From assembly GCA_946480605.1 (NCBI GenBank), contig CAMLKW010000002.1, forward strand, positions 1 to 64,000: 64,000 bases of DNA, given 5' to 3'. The notes under the pieces are model-generated. The model ran no database searches. It was not told where the DNA came from and worked only from the letters and a program-made list of their open reading frames with translations. Made by a program: the position numbers and the translations under genes. This DNA is from an uncultured Roseateles sp. Lineage in GTDB: Bacteria > Pseudomonadota > Gammaproteobacteria > Burkholderiales > Burkholderiaceae. Shown piece after piece: positions 35,090 through 43,403 of this stretch. Within the stretch, counting starts at the first letter, position 1; every line of letters begins with the position of its first letter.

Positions 35090-36300
35090 TTCGTCGCCCC
35101 TATCGCCTTTTCAAGGCGCGTCAAGAAGTGCGGATGCCAATACACCTTCGGCGGCGGTCCAAAGTTGGCAAGAATGTGGAAGCCACCGCGCACCACATAG
35201 GGCTCTACAACCCGCTCGCGAATACGTAGCGAGGAGATGTTGCCGCTTTCCAAGTCCGCCCAAAGGTAGAGCGCACGTCCTGCCTTCAGCAGCACGTCCT
35301 CTGCGCTTGCATCGTCGAGCTCCTCGAAGACCACGTCTCTATATCGTGACCACTCGTCGACAAGGCGCTCCTCGTGCTGCTCAAGTTCTCCGGTAACCAG
35401 CAAGTACTCTCGCGCCCAGGAAGAGCGTTGCTCCCACGCCCTGTAGTAGTCAAGAATCGCGTTTCGAATTCGCTCAGAAGAGATGCCAATTGCTCTGAGC
35501 TGCCGCACAAACTGTCGCGGGTCGCTATCAGCATCCACGCCTTCTGCTGGCTCTGCGCGTCTGAACGTGATGGGCAGGTTGTCGGCTTGGTATTCGGCTG
35601 AGATGGATGAGAGCTTGTCGTCTAGCTCTATGCCGCTAAGCGCTTCGATGCGCTTGCCTTCTAGCAAGCTCACAATCTCATTGTTCCACCAGCCTTCGAG
35701 CCGTTCGAACACGGCGTCGCGGTGTTCGCGCCTAGTGCTACGCATGCGAGCCTTTACAAGCGCCGGGATGTCGCCGATGCGAGGCGTGGCATCGAAGATG
35801 ACTATTCGAGCGAAAAAGTCTTCCTGCTCTTGTTCGCTCAGCTTCTTGAACTCCTCGCGAAGCAATTCACTTAGCTTTGATTCCGACGACGCTAGCGCTT
35901 TGAGCGCCTCCGCTGCCACATCACCTCGTTCCTCAACGGCAGCGCCATCAACTAGCCGCTGCAGGAAAGATGTGTCGGACACCGTCGCCGTGGTGAACAG
36001 ATAAAACTGAAGGTTTGCAGCAACACGGCCGTCGCGCTCATACCTCGACAGCCAGATGCGCACAGATTTCCAGAAGTCGGTCGAAAGGTCCGCTAGGCGG
36101 TCTCCCTCCGCTTTGTGCTTCAGCGATGCAAGCGTTTTCCCGCCTGCGGCTGCAACGAAGTCGAGGTCGTCGTCCTTCTCGATGAAGACCGAGGTATCTC
36201 CAGGAGCCTCAATGAGCCGCAACAGCGCAAAGCGCGGTTGGAAGATATAGCCGAGCCCCTGCGCACCCGCAGAAAACTGGTCACCTGAACTACTCGCCAT
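35086..36300 (-). CDS. DUF4297-like nuclease/effector of the ABC-3C operon
   Basis: A 404-residue protein. The N-terminal region has the pattern of the Cap4/DUF4297 nuclease family: GYIFQPRFALLRLIE, then VFIEKDDDLDFV, LASLKHKAEGDRLADLSTDF and WKSVRIWLSRYE. The acidic DDD and KHK could form the PD-(D/E)xK site. The rest is the helical C-terminal domain found in ABC-3C effectors, ending KVYWHPHFLTRLEKAIG. It is the first gene of the minus-strand operon, with ATG at 36298-36300. It probably cleaves DNA when triggered. Confidence 0.7.
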   Translation of the reverse strand: MASSSGDQFSAGAQGLGYIFQPRFALLRLIEAPGDTSVFIEKDDDLDFVAAAGGKTLASLKHKAEGDRLADLSTDFWKSVRIWLSRYERDGRVAANLQFYLFTTATVSDTSFLQRLVDGAAVEERGDVAAEALKALASSESKLSELLREEFKKLSEQEQEDFFARIVIFDATPRIGDIPALVKARMRSTRREHRDAVFERLEGWWNNEIVSLLEGKRIEALSGIELDDKLSSISAEYQADNLPITFRRAEPAEGVDADSDPRQFVRQLRAIGISSERIRNAILDYYRAWEQRSSWAREYLLVTGELEQHEERLVDEWSRYRDVVFEELDDASAEDVLLKAGRALYLWADLESGNISSLRIRERVVEPYVVRGGFHILANFGPPPKVYWHPHFLTRLEKAIGATK

Positions 36301-36575
36301 GCAGCTCCTCCCTGAGAGAACTGATTTGTCCCCAGAGACCGCACAGTCTTCGAGCAGGTGCGCTACTGCAGCTCGGGTCAAACGTCCCCGGCCACGCTGC
36401 CGTGCCTCTTACCGCCAGTCCTGGGTGTTATTTTCGGGCGGACTATAAGTCGACTGCTACAGCGCTGGAAGGGCTAGATGGGTGCCGGGGCGGCAATACG
36501 GTGAAGGGCAGGCCACATGCTCGACCATCGGCTGCAAGCGCCCTTTTTGACCTCGCCGCTGGCTATGCTGCCGTC

Positions 36576-37427
36576 ATGAAGGAACAACAGATTCAAGAGT
36601 TGCTCGGCTGGCTGCTGACGCCGGAGCGGGTTGCACCGGACCGCATTCCTCGTTCCGGTCCACGAGCCGAGGCGGTTGACTGCTACTGCGTAATGATTCC
36701 AATGGATGGCCAGCCGTATCTCATGCTCCGCGCGGTAGAGGATGGCTCGGTAACCGCGGACGAATGGAGCGGCACTAGCTTCGACGCGCCTCGCCGGTTG
36801 CCGATGTCTGACATTCAGGCTGACCAAGTCGTGGTGACTCACTACCTGGGGACGGACGAGTTGGATTTCGTTGGGCTACGCGCGTTCCAGCGAGCACGAC
36901 GACTACCGCTGCCATACATCTTGCGACGACTGCGGCGCGGCCGAAACCGCGTAGGCCAATGGCTGTTCAACAAGCGCGACCTTGAGGCCGGTGCACGGTT
37001 GGCTGTCCTGCGCCAGGTGGTTCACGCCGTAAGCGATGGGGCTCAAGGCATGGATGCCTTCGCACTGATGAGCATCAGACATGGAGACAGGTGGGCGGGG
37101 CACCCTGGCTGGCAGGCGCATCACCGCGCGTTGAATCGCCAACTGGATGGGCTCGTTGATACCGGAGAACTCCGGCGGGCAGATGACGGTGTTCGCTTCG
37201 TCCCCACCGGCCAGGCATACCGAACGCTTGAGGAGAGCGATGACACCGACCGCAAGCACCGCGACAACTTCCGGCTGCAGCTGGCCATTGGACTTCTGAC
37301 GCTCGTCGGGGCGTTCATGGGTGCAGTCCAAGCCAATGTGGTCAAGCTGCCCACGCTGATTGACCTGACGAACGGTACGACTTGTGCGTCGGATAAGGAC
37401 GGGGCCACACCGTCGAACGCGAAGTAG
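36576..37427 (+). CDS. Hypothetical protein with C-terminal membrane helix
   Basis: A 283-residue protein I do not recognise. It begins MKEQQIQELLGWLLTPERV, is rich in Arg and acidic residues, and ends with one hydrophobic segment (LQLAIGLLTLVGAFMGAVQA) about 30 residues before the C-terminus. Residues about 160-220 (DAFALMSIRHGDRWAGHPGW, LVDTGELRRADDGVRFVPTG) resemble a winged helix. A tail-anchored membrane effector is possible. The upstream in-frame extension looks non-coding, so ATG 36576 is chosen. Confidence 0.5.
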   Translation: MKEQQIQELLGWLLTPERVAPDRIPRSGPRAEAVDCYCVMIPMDGQPYLMLRAVEDGSVTADEWSGTSFDAPRRLPMSDIQADQVVVTHYLGTDELDFVGLRAFQRARRLPLPYILRRLRRGRNRVGQWLFNKRDLEAGARLAVLRQVVHAVSDGAQGMDAFALMSIRHGDRWAGHPGWQAHHRALNRQLDGLVDTGELRRADDGVRFVPTGQAYRTLEESDDTDRKHRDNFRLQLAIGLLTLVGAFMGAVQANVVKLPTLIDLTNGTTCASDKDGATPSNAK

Positions 37428-37644
37428 CGTTTTGGCTCCCGTCTCGTGAGCGCAGCCGGCCGCCCTTGCACGCTTCCGGCGCATCGGGTTGCAAGAGCCC
37501 CCGGCTGATGGCAAACTCGACCTGCGTCGAACCGGGAGGTTCGACCCGCGTGTACCAATTCGGACCGCATAGCCAGGAGCTGAGCACTGGCGCCCGCAGC
37601 GATGCAGATAAAGCAAGCACGGGGACTTTCCACCAGGAGTCCTT

Positions 37645-38001
37645 ATGCCATCAAGAATCTGCATCCTTCGTCGACAAGCTTTTCGCCTTCAGCACGGCAT
37701 GTGCTGGTACTGCAGGTCGCCCATGTGGCTGGCGTCGCCGCTCGAACTCCAGACGTTCGTCCCTAGCCAGGCCGCCGCTTATCGCCTTCGGTGCACGGCC
37801 GAGCACCTGATTGCTCGCAGTCATGGCGGCAAGAACACATCCGCCAACATCGTCGCCGCCTGCTATCACTGCAATCACACGCGGCACACACGAAAGCAGC
37901 CGCCAGAGCCGGAGCGGTACCGCGATGAAATCGGCCAGAGGATGGCGCGTCTCAGCTGGCACCCGCTCTGGGTACACGCCGCTGCCTCCGCCGCTCCTTG
38001 A
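37645..38001 (+). CDS. HNH endonuclease
   Basis: A 118-residue protein with the classic Cys-flanked HNH motif: GMCWYCRSPM, CTAEHLIARSHGGKNTSANI, VAACYHCNHTRH. The zinc-binding Cys pairs and the catalytic His (EH) and Asn are present. The size is that of a free-standing HNH nuclease. ATG 37645 follows AGGAG. It may be a solo defence or homing-type nuclease; no partner is evident. Confidence 0.8.
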   Translation: MPSRICILRRQAFRLQHGMCWYCRSPMWLASPLELQTFVPSQAAAYRLRCTAEHLIARSHGGKNTSANIVAACYHCNHTRHTRKQPPEPERYRDEIGQRMARLSWHPLWVHAAASAAP

Positions 38002-38081
38002 GCCTTCGGCCGTTCAAGCGGGACCAAGGGGACAGCTACAGGTCCAGGGCCATCGTCGCGTGATAGTCAAAGAGCGCAGTG

Positions 38082-38564
38082 TCAGGCGAGAAGGAAGTCT
38101 TCGAGCTTCTTGCCGGCTTCGATAGCTGCTCGCAACCAACGCGGCTGACTACCTCGCCCGGTCCACGTGTTGCCGGTCTCGTCCTTGTACTTCGGAGCAA
38201 CGGTGATGCCCTTTGCAGGGCTGACCTTCTTGACGGTCGTGCCTGCATCCTTTGCGGTGGCAGCCTTCTTGGCCGGGGCAGCTGCCTTTGCCGGCTTTGA
38301 CGTTTTCACTGCTTTGACCGGCTTTGCCCGGCCAACCTTCTTCGCAGCCTTCGCGGCCGCCTTGCGCGGTGCGACTGCGCGCTTACCTACCGAAGACTTG
38401 GGGCCGCTACCGGAGCCAAAAATCTGCTCGGCCGTGATGCCGTAGTGCGCTATCGCTTCTTTGATTTTCGCGATGACGCCCTGCGCCTCTTTCTGCAGAA
38501 GAGCTTGCTCCTGCGCCTGCAGCTTGGCAATTTGCTCACGAATTTGGTCTACGGTCTTGGCCAT
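38082..38564 (-). CDS. H-NS family nucleoid protein
   Basis: A 160-residue protein with an N-terminal coiled-coil oligomerisation segment (TVDQIREQIAKLQAQEQALL), a long Lys/Ala/Pro-rich linker and a C-terminal H-NS DNA-binding domain (YKDETGNTWTGRGSQPRWL followed by RAAIEAGKKLEDFL). This long basic linker form occurs in Burkholderiales. H-NS proteins silence AT-rich foreign DNA, so this copy may silence or insulate the island's own cargo. It carries its own ATG at 38562-38564. Confidence 0.88.
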   Translation of the reverse strand: MAKTVDQIREQIAKLQAQEQALLQKEAQGVIAKIKEAIAHYGITAEQIFGSGSGPKSSVGKRAVAPRKAAAKAAKKVGRAKPVKAVKTSKPAKAAAPAKKAATAKDAGTTVKKVSPAKGITVAPKYKDETGNTWTGRGSQPRWLRAAIEAGKKLEDFLLA

Positions 38565-38718
38565 CGGGCACTCCGAGTTTGGTTGCTCGGCAGTCTAGTC
38601 TTGGTCTGGAACTGCTGATGTCTCGTGCAGCCCATGCCGCTCATTCGCTAGTTCGGCCGCCACACCGAGCGCCGGCGCAGAGGCAGGTTTTCGCCCTCTG
38701 GACCGGGGACCGCCTGCG

Positions 38719-38997
38719 TCAGTTCAAGTCGTCGATGCCAACCTGGTCGCACCACATCGCGACCAGTTTCTCGCCGTCATTGCAAGCATCAGCCAGCGCC
38801 TCAGCGAGCGTGTCTCGCACTCGCAGGCATTCGTGCACCACTGAAACTGGCTTAAGAGCGCCAGTGCAGAAGTTCACCCTGCCGACGAAGCCCAGGCGAT
38901 GAGGCAACGCCGACGGCCAGGCCGACGCCGAGCCGTCGTTCGCACAAATTAGGTAGTGGATGAGGTCAATAAGGTAGTCGCGGTCGCGCCGACAACT
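38719..38997 (-). pseudogene. Small conserved ORF relic, copy 2
   Basis: The open frame reads DYLIDLIHYLICANDGSASA, then WPSALPHRLGFVGRVNFCTG, ending GEKLVAMWCDQVGIDDLN. It is the diverged counterpart of the relic at 21778-22035, with the same order of DGS(A/S)SAWPS, FVGxVNFC and EKLVA blocks. No good start codon lies in the upstream part, so I treat it as a remnant. Function unknown. Confidence 0.4.
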
Positions 38998-39049
38998 TAG
39001 CTTAGACCTGTGACACCTTCAAGCTTCTTTCAACTTGCCCAAAGCAAAA

Positions 39050-39069
39050 CCCCGGCTCGATGGCCGGGG
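39050..39069 (-). terminator. Terminator-like hairpin, minus-strand polarity
   Basis: CCCCGGC (39050-39056) and GCCGGGG (39063-39069) form a 7-bp GC stem with a 6-nt loop. Read on the minus strand, the stem is followed by TTTTGCTTT, an intrinsic terminator pattern. No minus-strand gene directly upstream explains it, so it may shield the relic ORF or the H-NS gene from read-through. Confidence 0.55.
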
Positions 39070-39379
39070 CTGCAAAGTCCCATCGCTGTCATCACGTCAG
39101 GACTCCCGCCCAGGGAGGAAAGGCGGGGAACCATTGGCAAGTCCAGTTCGAGCGCATCAACCACGCGCTGATGGGCTTCGCGCGGTTCAATGCAATCACG
39201 GATGCGGTCGAGGCCGTTGAGGGGCGCCCCGACGGTGATGGAGGAAGGAAAGCCGACCAGGAACAGCAGTCAGCGCAGTGACCGGCTGGCTCCTCGGAGC
39301 GCCCCAAGCTCAGCGTGTCGCGTGCTCAGCGCAACGGCTCCGTTGGGTAATATCCCGCGCGTCAGTGGAGGAGAACAAA
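39070..39379 (+). other. Gene-poor stretch with weak coding signal
   Basis: These 310 bp contain no recognised gene. One plus-strand frame ending at 39281 (GNHWQVQFERINHALMGFAR ...) has GC-rich third positions and could be the end of a small or decayed protein. It lacks a good start and similarity I recognise. Confidence 0.25.
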
Positions 39380-39853
39380 GTGTCCAAGAGACTAGCGGGT
39401 TTCGTAGTTTCGGGAGATGACGTCAAGGTGGTTGTGGCTCAGGTGCCCGCCGACCCAGCCGACCCCATCTCGATTGAATACGACCAGACGTGGAAGCTGC
39501 AATCTGGGGCGCGCGAGCCAGCCCTCTGCATGCTGCACCAGCGCTGCGCCAGCTTCCTCAAGGAGAAGCAGGTCGCATTGGTAGTCTTGAAGGCCAGTGC
39601 ACCGCCTCGCTCAGCTGCCACGTTGTCGCTATTGCACAGCGCAGAGGTCCGCGGTGTCGTCATTGCCGCCGCAGCCTCTGTAACCGAAGTTCGCTCTCTG
39701 GCCAAGGGCGTCATCAGCCGCAAGTACGGCGACCGCAAAGTCGACGAGTACTTGAAGGACGACAGCTTCTGGAGCTCCAAGCTGTCGGGCGAGTCGTTGC
39801 GCACTGGAAGTCGCGAGGCCGCAATGCTCATCATTGCCGCTAGGGAACTCTGA
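39380..39853 (+). CDS. Small protein coupled to a protein kinase, possible RNase H-like fold
   Basis: A 157-residue protein. The GTG start at 39380 is preceded by GGAGGAG. The pattern RLAGFVVSGDDVKVVVAQVP ... ALVVLKASA ... EVRGVVIAAAA, with helices between and the end SFWSSKLSGESLRTGSREAA, suggests an RNase H/RuvC-like alpha-beta fold as in DUF3010-type proteins, but catalytic acids are not clear. Its TGA overlaps the kinase ATG by one base (39851-39855), so the pair is translationally coupled and probably one system. Confidence 0.5.
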   Translation: MSKRLAGFVVSGDDVKVVVAQVPADPADPISIEYDQTWKLQSGAREPALCMLHQRCASFLKEKQVALVVLKASAPPRSAATLSLLHSAEVRGVVIAAAASVTEVRSLAKGVISRKYGDRKVDEYLKDDSFWSSKLSGESLRTGSREAAMLIIAAREL

Positions 39854-40890
39854 TGGCTACGTCCGTTGTTCCGCCGTTGCAGCTCTTGGGCAAGTTAGGG
39901 GCAGGAGCTTTCGGCGAGGTGTTCGAGGGCAAGGACGTTGTTCACGGACGTGTTGCCGTCAAGGTGATGTCGCAGTCTCCAACCGAGACACCTGCGGATT
40001 GGGACAAGCGAAAGGCCGGCCTGCTAGCTGAAGCGCAGAGACTTTCTGCGGCTGAGCATCGGAACGTGGTGCGGGTTCATAGCATTTCCGAAACCAACGG
40101 CGGCGACAGCATCCATCTCTGCATGGCGCACTGCCCTGGCGGCTCACTTCAAACGGCCTACGAGCATGGACCTCTTTCGCTTGATGCGGTGCGCAAGATT
40201 GCCACTGAAGTAACGCTCGGTCTGGACGCGCTTCACGCGCGAGGCATGCTTCATCGCGACATCAAGCCCGGCAACATCTTGTTGGATGCTCAGGGCGTTG
40301 CCTTGCTTGGCGACTTTGGCCTGGTGACAGACCGCCTCCTGCTTGGCTACGGCTCCGCTGCCGGCTACAGCGACCACATTGCCTTCGAAGTTTGGGCGAC
40401 CTTGGTGACCAGCCCAAAGTCCGACATCTGGGCGCTCGGTATGACGCTGTACCGGCTGCTTCATGGCCAGCGGTGGTATCAGGCAGACCCTGCGCCGCGC
40501 ACGACCGTTCCCGCCGGCGGCTACGCAAACAAGCTGCGATGGCTGCCGCACGTGCCCAGCGGCTGGCGTCGCATGATTCGCAAGATGCTCAACGACGACA
40601 CGACGCTGCGCTATCAGTCTGCGCAGCAAGTACTCAACGCCCTATCTCAACTTGAGACACCAGCCTGGCGACTTCAGGTGAATGCTGACTCAGTGCGCTG
40701 GGAACTCACGACCGACAAAAGACGGAAGGTCGTTGAATGGGCGTGGCAATCGGCACGCAAACACCGATGGTCAGCATGGTCCGAGCCGCTGGGCGCGACT
40801 GGCCGAAAGATGACCTTAGGCGGAAGTACCTCGTTGCAGGGTGCAGGGCAGACCATCAAGGAGCTCGAAGAGTTCTTTGACGGGTGCTAA
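39853..40890 (+). CDS. Ser/Thr protein kinase
   Basis: A 345-residue eukaryotic-like kinase: glycine loop LGKLGAGAFGEVFEG, Lys in VAVKVM, catalytic loop HRDIKPGNILL (about residue 135), DFG (GDFGLVTD, about 154), and SDIWALGMTLYRLL. The C-terminal about 70 residues are an extra domain with basic and Trp-rich sequence. There is no membrane helix, so it is cytosolic. Kinases of this kind act in abortive infection when beside partner genes. It is coupled to the small gene at 39380. Confidence 0.85.
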   Translation: MATSVVPPLQLLGKLGAGAFGEVFEGKDVVHGRVAVKVMSQSPTETPADWDKRKAGLLAEAQRLSAAEHRNVVRVHSISETNGGDSIHLCMAHCPGGSLQTAYEHGPLSLDAVRKIATEVTLGLDALHARGMLHRDIKPGNILLDAQGVALLGDFGLVTDRLLLGYGSAAGYSDHIAFEVWATLVTSPKSDIWALGMTLYRLLHGQRWYQADPAPRTTVPAGGYANKLRWLPHVPSGWRRMIRKMLNDDTTLRYQSAQQVLNALSQLETPAWRLQVNADSVRWELTTDKRRKVVEWAWQSARKHRWSAWSEPLGATGRKMTLGGSTSLQGAGQTIKELEEFFDGC

Positions 40891-41108
40891 CTGCGACGCA
40901 GATGACGGGGTAGCAGGTACGCGCCCATAGTCTGCTTCGCGTCCAGAGCGTTGCCACCAAAGGCAATGAAGGCAGCGGCGCGGCGCTCGTCGGCACACGC
41001 ATCGCAGTACGAGTGGCTCGCGGACACCCCTTCCGCAGGTTGCCAAAAGCGGCCACAGAACCGGCATCTCGGGAGTGCCACTTCCAGCGTTGTCGACTTC
41101 TTTGGCAT
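40887..41108 (-). CDS. Small zinc-ribbon-like protein
   Basis: A 73-residue protein with RCRFCGRFWQPAEG ... SYCDACADERR, a pair of CxxC motifs about 18 residues apart that should bind zinc. The function is unknown; nucleic-acid or protein binding is typical of such ribbons. Its stop overlaps the convergent kinase stop by 4 bp. The ATG is at 41106-41108. Confidence 0.5.
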   Translation of the reverse strand: MPKKSTTLEVALPRCRFCGRFWQPAEGVSASHSYCDACADERRAAAFIAFGGNALDAKQTMGAYLLPRHLRRS

Positions 41109-41340
41109 GCGTCGTCACCTCTCCCCGGACGTGGTAGCTCTATGGCTGTTTATATTCACAGTATAGGTAGCGAGCCGCATCCTTGCAATGGGCGGGTCAA
41201 CCACCGTCCACGGGTTGTGCCATCGGACTTTGGGCGGTTTCGCGCAAGGCTCAGTAGCCGCGTTTTCTCAACAGGGTGTAATTCCTTGCTAACAATTGAC
41301 AGGTGTCTTTTGAAAGCAAGGCGGGAACACTGCGCCCGCG

Positions 41341-41625
41341 ATGAAACCAAGCAGACTTCCCGGCCTCGTCGAAGCCCTCGCCGCTGAAATCAAGGCTCGA
41401 AGAGCTGAGCTGGGCTGCACCCAAGAGGACCTCGCGGTAAAGAGTGGACTCGACCGTGGATATGTTTCGCTGATTGAAGTCGCCCAGAAGCAACCAACGC
41501 TGAGCGTCCTTTACCGATTGGCGTATGGACTCGATATCAGCCTCTCGGACCTCACCGCGCGCATCCAACACCGATATGGCCACCGAACCCCGGACTGCGC
41601 TGAAGGGAATCCGCCCGCAAACTGA
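41341..41625 (+). CDS. XRE-family helix-turn-helix regulator
   Basis: A 94-residue protein with a Cro/CI-type HTH: LAAEIKARRAELGCTQEDLA, VKSGLDRGYVSLIEVAQKQP, TLSVLYRLAYGLDISLSDL. The size fits a stand-alone DNA-binding regulator. A consensus-like TTGACA lies at 41296-41301, 40 bp upstream, but no clear -10 follows. It may regulate nearby cargo or transposition genes. Confidence 0.75.
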   Translation: MKPSRLPGLVEALAAEIKARRAELGCTQEDLAVKSGLDRGYVSLIEVAQKQPTLSVLYRLAYGLDISLSDLTARIQHRYGHRTPDCAEGNPPAN

Positions 41626-41877
41626 GCCAGCGCTAGGCGGGCAACCCAGGCTGGCCCGGCCGGCCGCGGTCGGGAGTGCTCCCTCCACGTCGCCATTCGT
41701 CAGCGACTCCGGAGCGGTTCGCACTCGACTGGATGCAACCGCGAGCAAGCCTTTCGCCGTTGTGAAGAACGGCCGCCTGCTGCCCGAGGTGATATCACCG
41801 AGAGCCGAACACCCCGCCTCAAGCTGATGCCCACGTATATGGGGCAGCGAGCTTCCATGAGGTTCGTGGTCCGTGCA

Positions 41878-42159
41878 CTACGAGCTTTCCCATGGCCCAT
41901 CTGTATGCAACTTCGAGGTGCGGGTGTCACTGGCCAGCAAGCCGAGTTCGCGTGCAACTGCTCGCGGCAGTACAACGGTCACTGATGCGGCTCCGGTCTT
42001 CGTCGTCTCGAAACGAACATCAACCCCATCGAGCTGTAGATAGACAGGCTGCTCGACTTCCGTTTCCATCCCGAAGCTGTCGAGGACGTCTTCGTAAAGA
42101 TGGAAGCTGGGGAGTCCAGCGGATGGGTCTCGCGACTTGATGCTTACCCTTGTGCTCAC
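41878..42159 (-). CDS. Hypothetical small protein
   Basis: A 93-residue protein from GTG 42159: STRVSIKSRDPSAGLPSFHL, then YEDVLDSFG, VYLQLDGVDVRFETTKTG and SVTVVLPRAVARELGLL. The last part resembles the end of a small beta-barrel or an AbrB-like strand-helix unit, but I do not recognise the family. It follows the gene at 42188-42622 by 28 bp and is probably co-transcribed. Confidence 0.4.
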   Translation of the reverse strand: MSTRVSIKSRDPSAGLPSFHLYEDVLDSFGMETEVEQPVYLQLDGVDVRFETTKTGAASVTVVLPRAVARELGLLASDTRTSKLHTDGPWESS

Positions 42160-42187
42160 GCCATCGCCCCTGCTCCGCGCAACCTGC

Positions 42188-42622
42188 TCAAGCCGCCAAC
42201 AGCGTCGGCTGGGCAACCCTGGCGAGCAGCCACCCCCGCTCTCGTGCCGCGCTGGACTGCAGGTGCGCGTCTCGCAGCGTTGGCTCGTCATGCAACTTGA
42301 AGAACAACCGTTCGCCCTCGGCGAGCATGTAGTCCCACCACACCTCCTCGACCCGCGCAATCTTCCAGTCACTCGTCGGCCCGTCGGTGTCGAATCGCAT
42401 AAGGCCGATGACAGAGTCGCCTTCAAGGTCATTGAGTAGGTCCACGAGCATGGACTCACACGCGACAAAGACTGTTTCTTGCCGGTCGGTGGTGCGCCGC
42501 CGGATGTTCACAAGGTACCAAGGCACCGCCCTCAGGAGCACAGCGGCACTCCAATACTGAAAACCGGCATCGCGAGCCTGCACGGGGACACGACCCTCAA
42601 GACCTTCAAAGGTGATGAACAT
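42188..42622 (-). CDS. Hypothetical protein
   Basis: A 144-residue protein, MFITFEGLEGRVPVQARDAG with a hydrophobic core (YWSAAVLLRAVPWYLVNIR), an acidic segment and WWDYMLAEGERLFFKLHDEP. No signal peptide or known motif is seen. It is first in a two-gene unit with the gene at 41878. Position beside the transposition regulator suggests a small accessory or regulatory role, which is a guess. Confidence 0.45.
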   Translation of the reverse strand: MFITFEGLEGRVPVQARDAGFQYWSAAVLLRAVPWYLVNIRRRTTDRQETVFVACESMLVDLLNDLEGDSVIGLMRFDTDGPTSDWKIARVEEVWWDYMLAEGERLFFKLHDEPTLRDAHLQSSAARERGWLLARVAQPTLLAA

Positions 42623-42742
42623 GTTTGCTGTCTTTTGTGAGCAAACACATTTTGACCCAGGTGAAGGAAAGAGGGAAGAGCTGCTCCCGGCCACATCGGG
42701 CTTTCAGACTTTCAGCGATGAATCCGACGCGAAACCGAAAAG

Positions 42743-43198
42743 TCAGGCCGATGCGCGCCGAACGAGCTCAGCCCAATCGGCCTGGAGAACCTCGACTTGG
42801 AGAGCCTCCAACTGGCGGGCCGGCGCAGCTCCGTCCTTTGCCTTCTTGGAGCCTGGCGTCTTGGCCCAATACTTGTCGTCGGCCTTAACCGCTGCCCAAA
42901 CAAGCTGCTCGGTCCTGTTCAGCAAGGTCGGCTGAAGAAGAGCCAGCTTGACGGTGCGCACGACTTCGATGTCGTCCCAGACGAGGCGCAGCAGGTCCAC
43001 CGCATGGTCGGTCCCGTCGAGATACACGAGCAAGCCGCCGTTCTCCGAGGTGAGGCTCTCGTTAAGCGCGCGAATGATGACGTCGGAAATGGACTCGCTG
43101 TAGCGGCGCGAGATGAGGTCGAGCCCGAACTTGAGGCGGGCGGGAACCCGTACGTTGAGAACGGCGTCACGTGCTCCGCCTGGCGATTTTCTGGGCAT
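42743..43198 (-). CDS. Ribbon-helix-helix type regulator divergent from the tns operon
   Basis: A 151-residue protein. Residues 10-50 (DAVLNVRVPARLKFGLDLIS, RRYSESISDVIIRALNESL) form a ribbon-helix-helix DNA-binding unit. The remaining about 100 residues are unrecognised and probably mediate oligomerisation or cofactor contacts. It faces tnsA across 205 bp containing several dyads, so it is a good candidate repressor of transposition. Confidence 0.6.
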   Translation of the reverse strand: MPRKSPGGARDAVLNVRVPARLKFGLDLISRRYSESISDVIIRALNESLTSENGGLLVYLDGTDHAVDLLRLVWDDIEVVRTVKLALLQPTLLNRTEQLVWAAVKADDKYWAKTPGSKKAKDGAAPARQLEALQVEVLQADWAELVRRASA

Positions 43199-43403
43199 GT
43201 ATGAACTTCTCCTGTCGGCAGTCTAGGCGAATTGTCTGTTTGTATTACATGAATGCTCGTCACTCATAAGCACAAACAAACAGAACGTCGCTCATAAATG
43301 AGCGCCCGGCCAGCCCAATTTGTAACCATTTGTTTGTGTATTTGTAATACATCCAAACACGTCTCACAATAAATTCAGTGCGCCACAGATGCAGGAGAAC
43401 GAT
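43199..43403. promoter_or_regulatory. AT-rich tns control region with dyads
   Basis: This divergent promoter region is the most AT-rich stretch nearby. It contains CACAAACAAA (43271-43280) inverted as TTTGTTTGTG (43329-43338), TGTATTACA (43241-43249) inverted as TGTAATACA (43343-43351), and the palindrome CGCTCAT-AA-ATGAGCG (43289-43304). Nested dyads centred near 43297-43305 are typical for operators of a dimeric or tetrameric regulator such as the adjacent ribbon-helix-helix protein. Confidence 0.55.

Noticed and set aside
37526..37545. Hairpin GTCGAACC-GGGA-GGTTCGAC, resembling a tRNA T-arm
   Set aside because: The GGTTCGA similarity follows from the palindrome itself; no acceptor, D or anticodon arms surround it. 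It may be a weak terminator after the gene at 36576.
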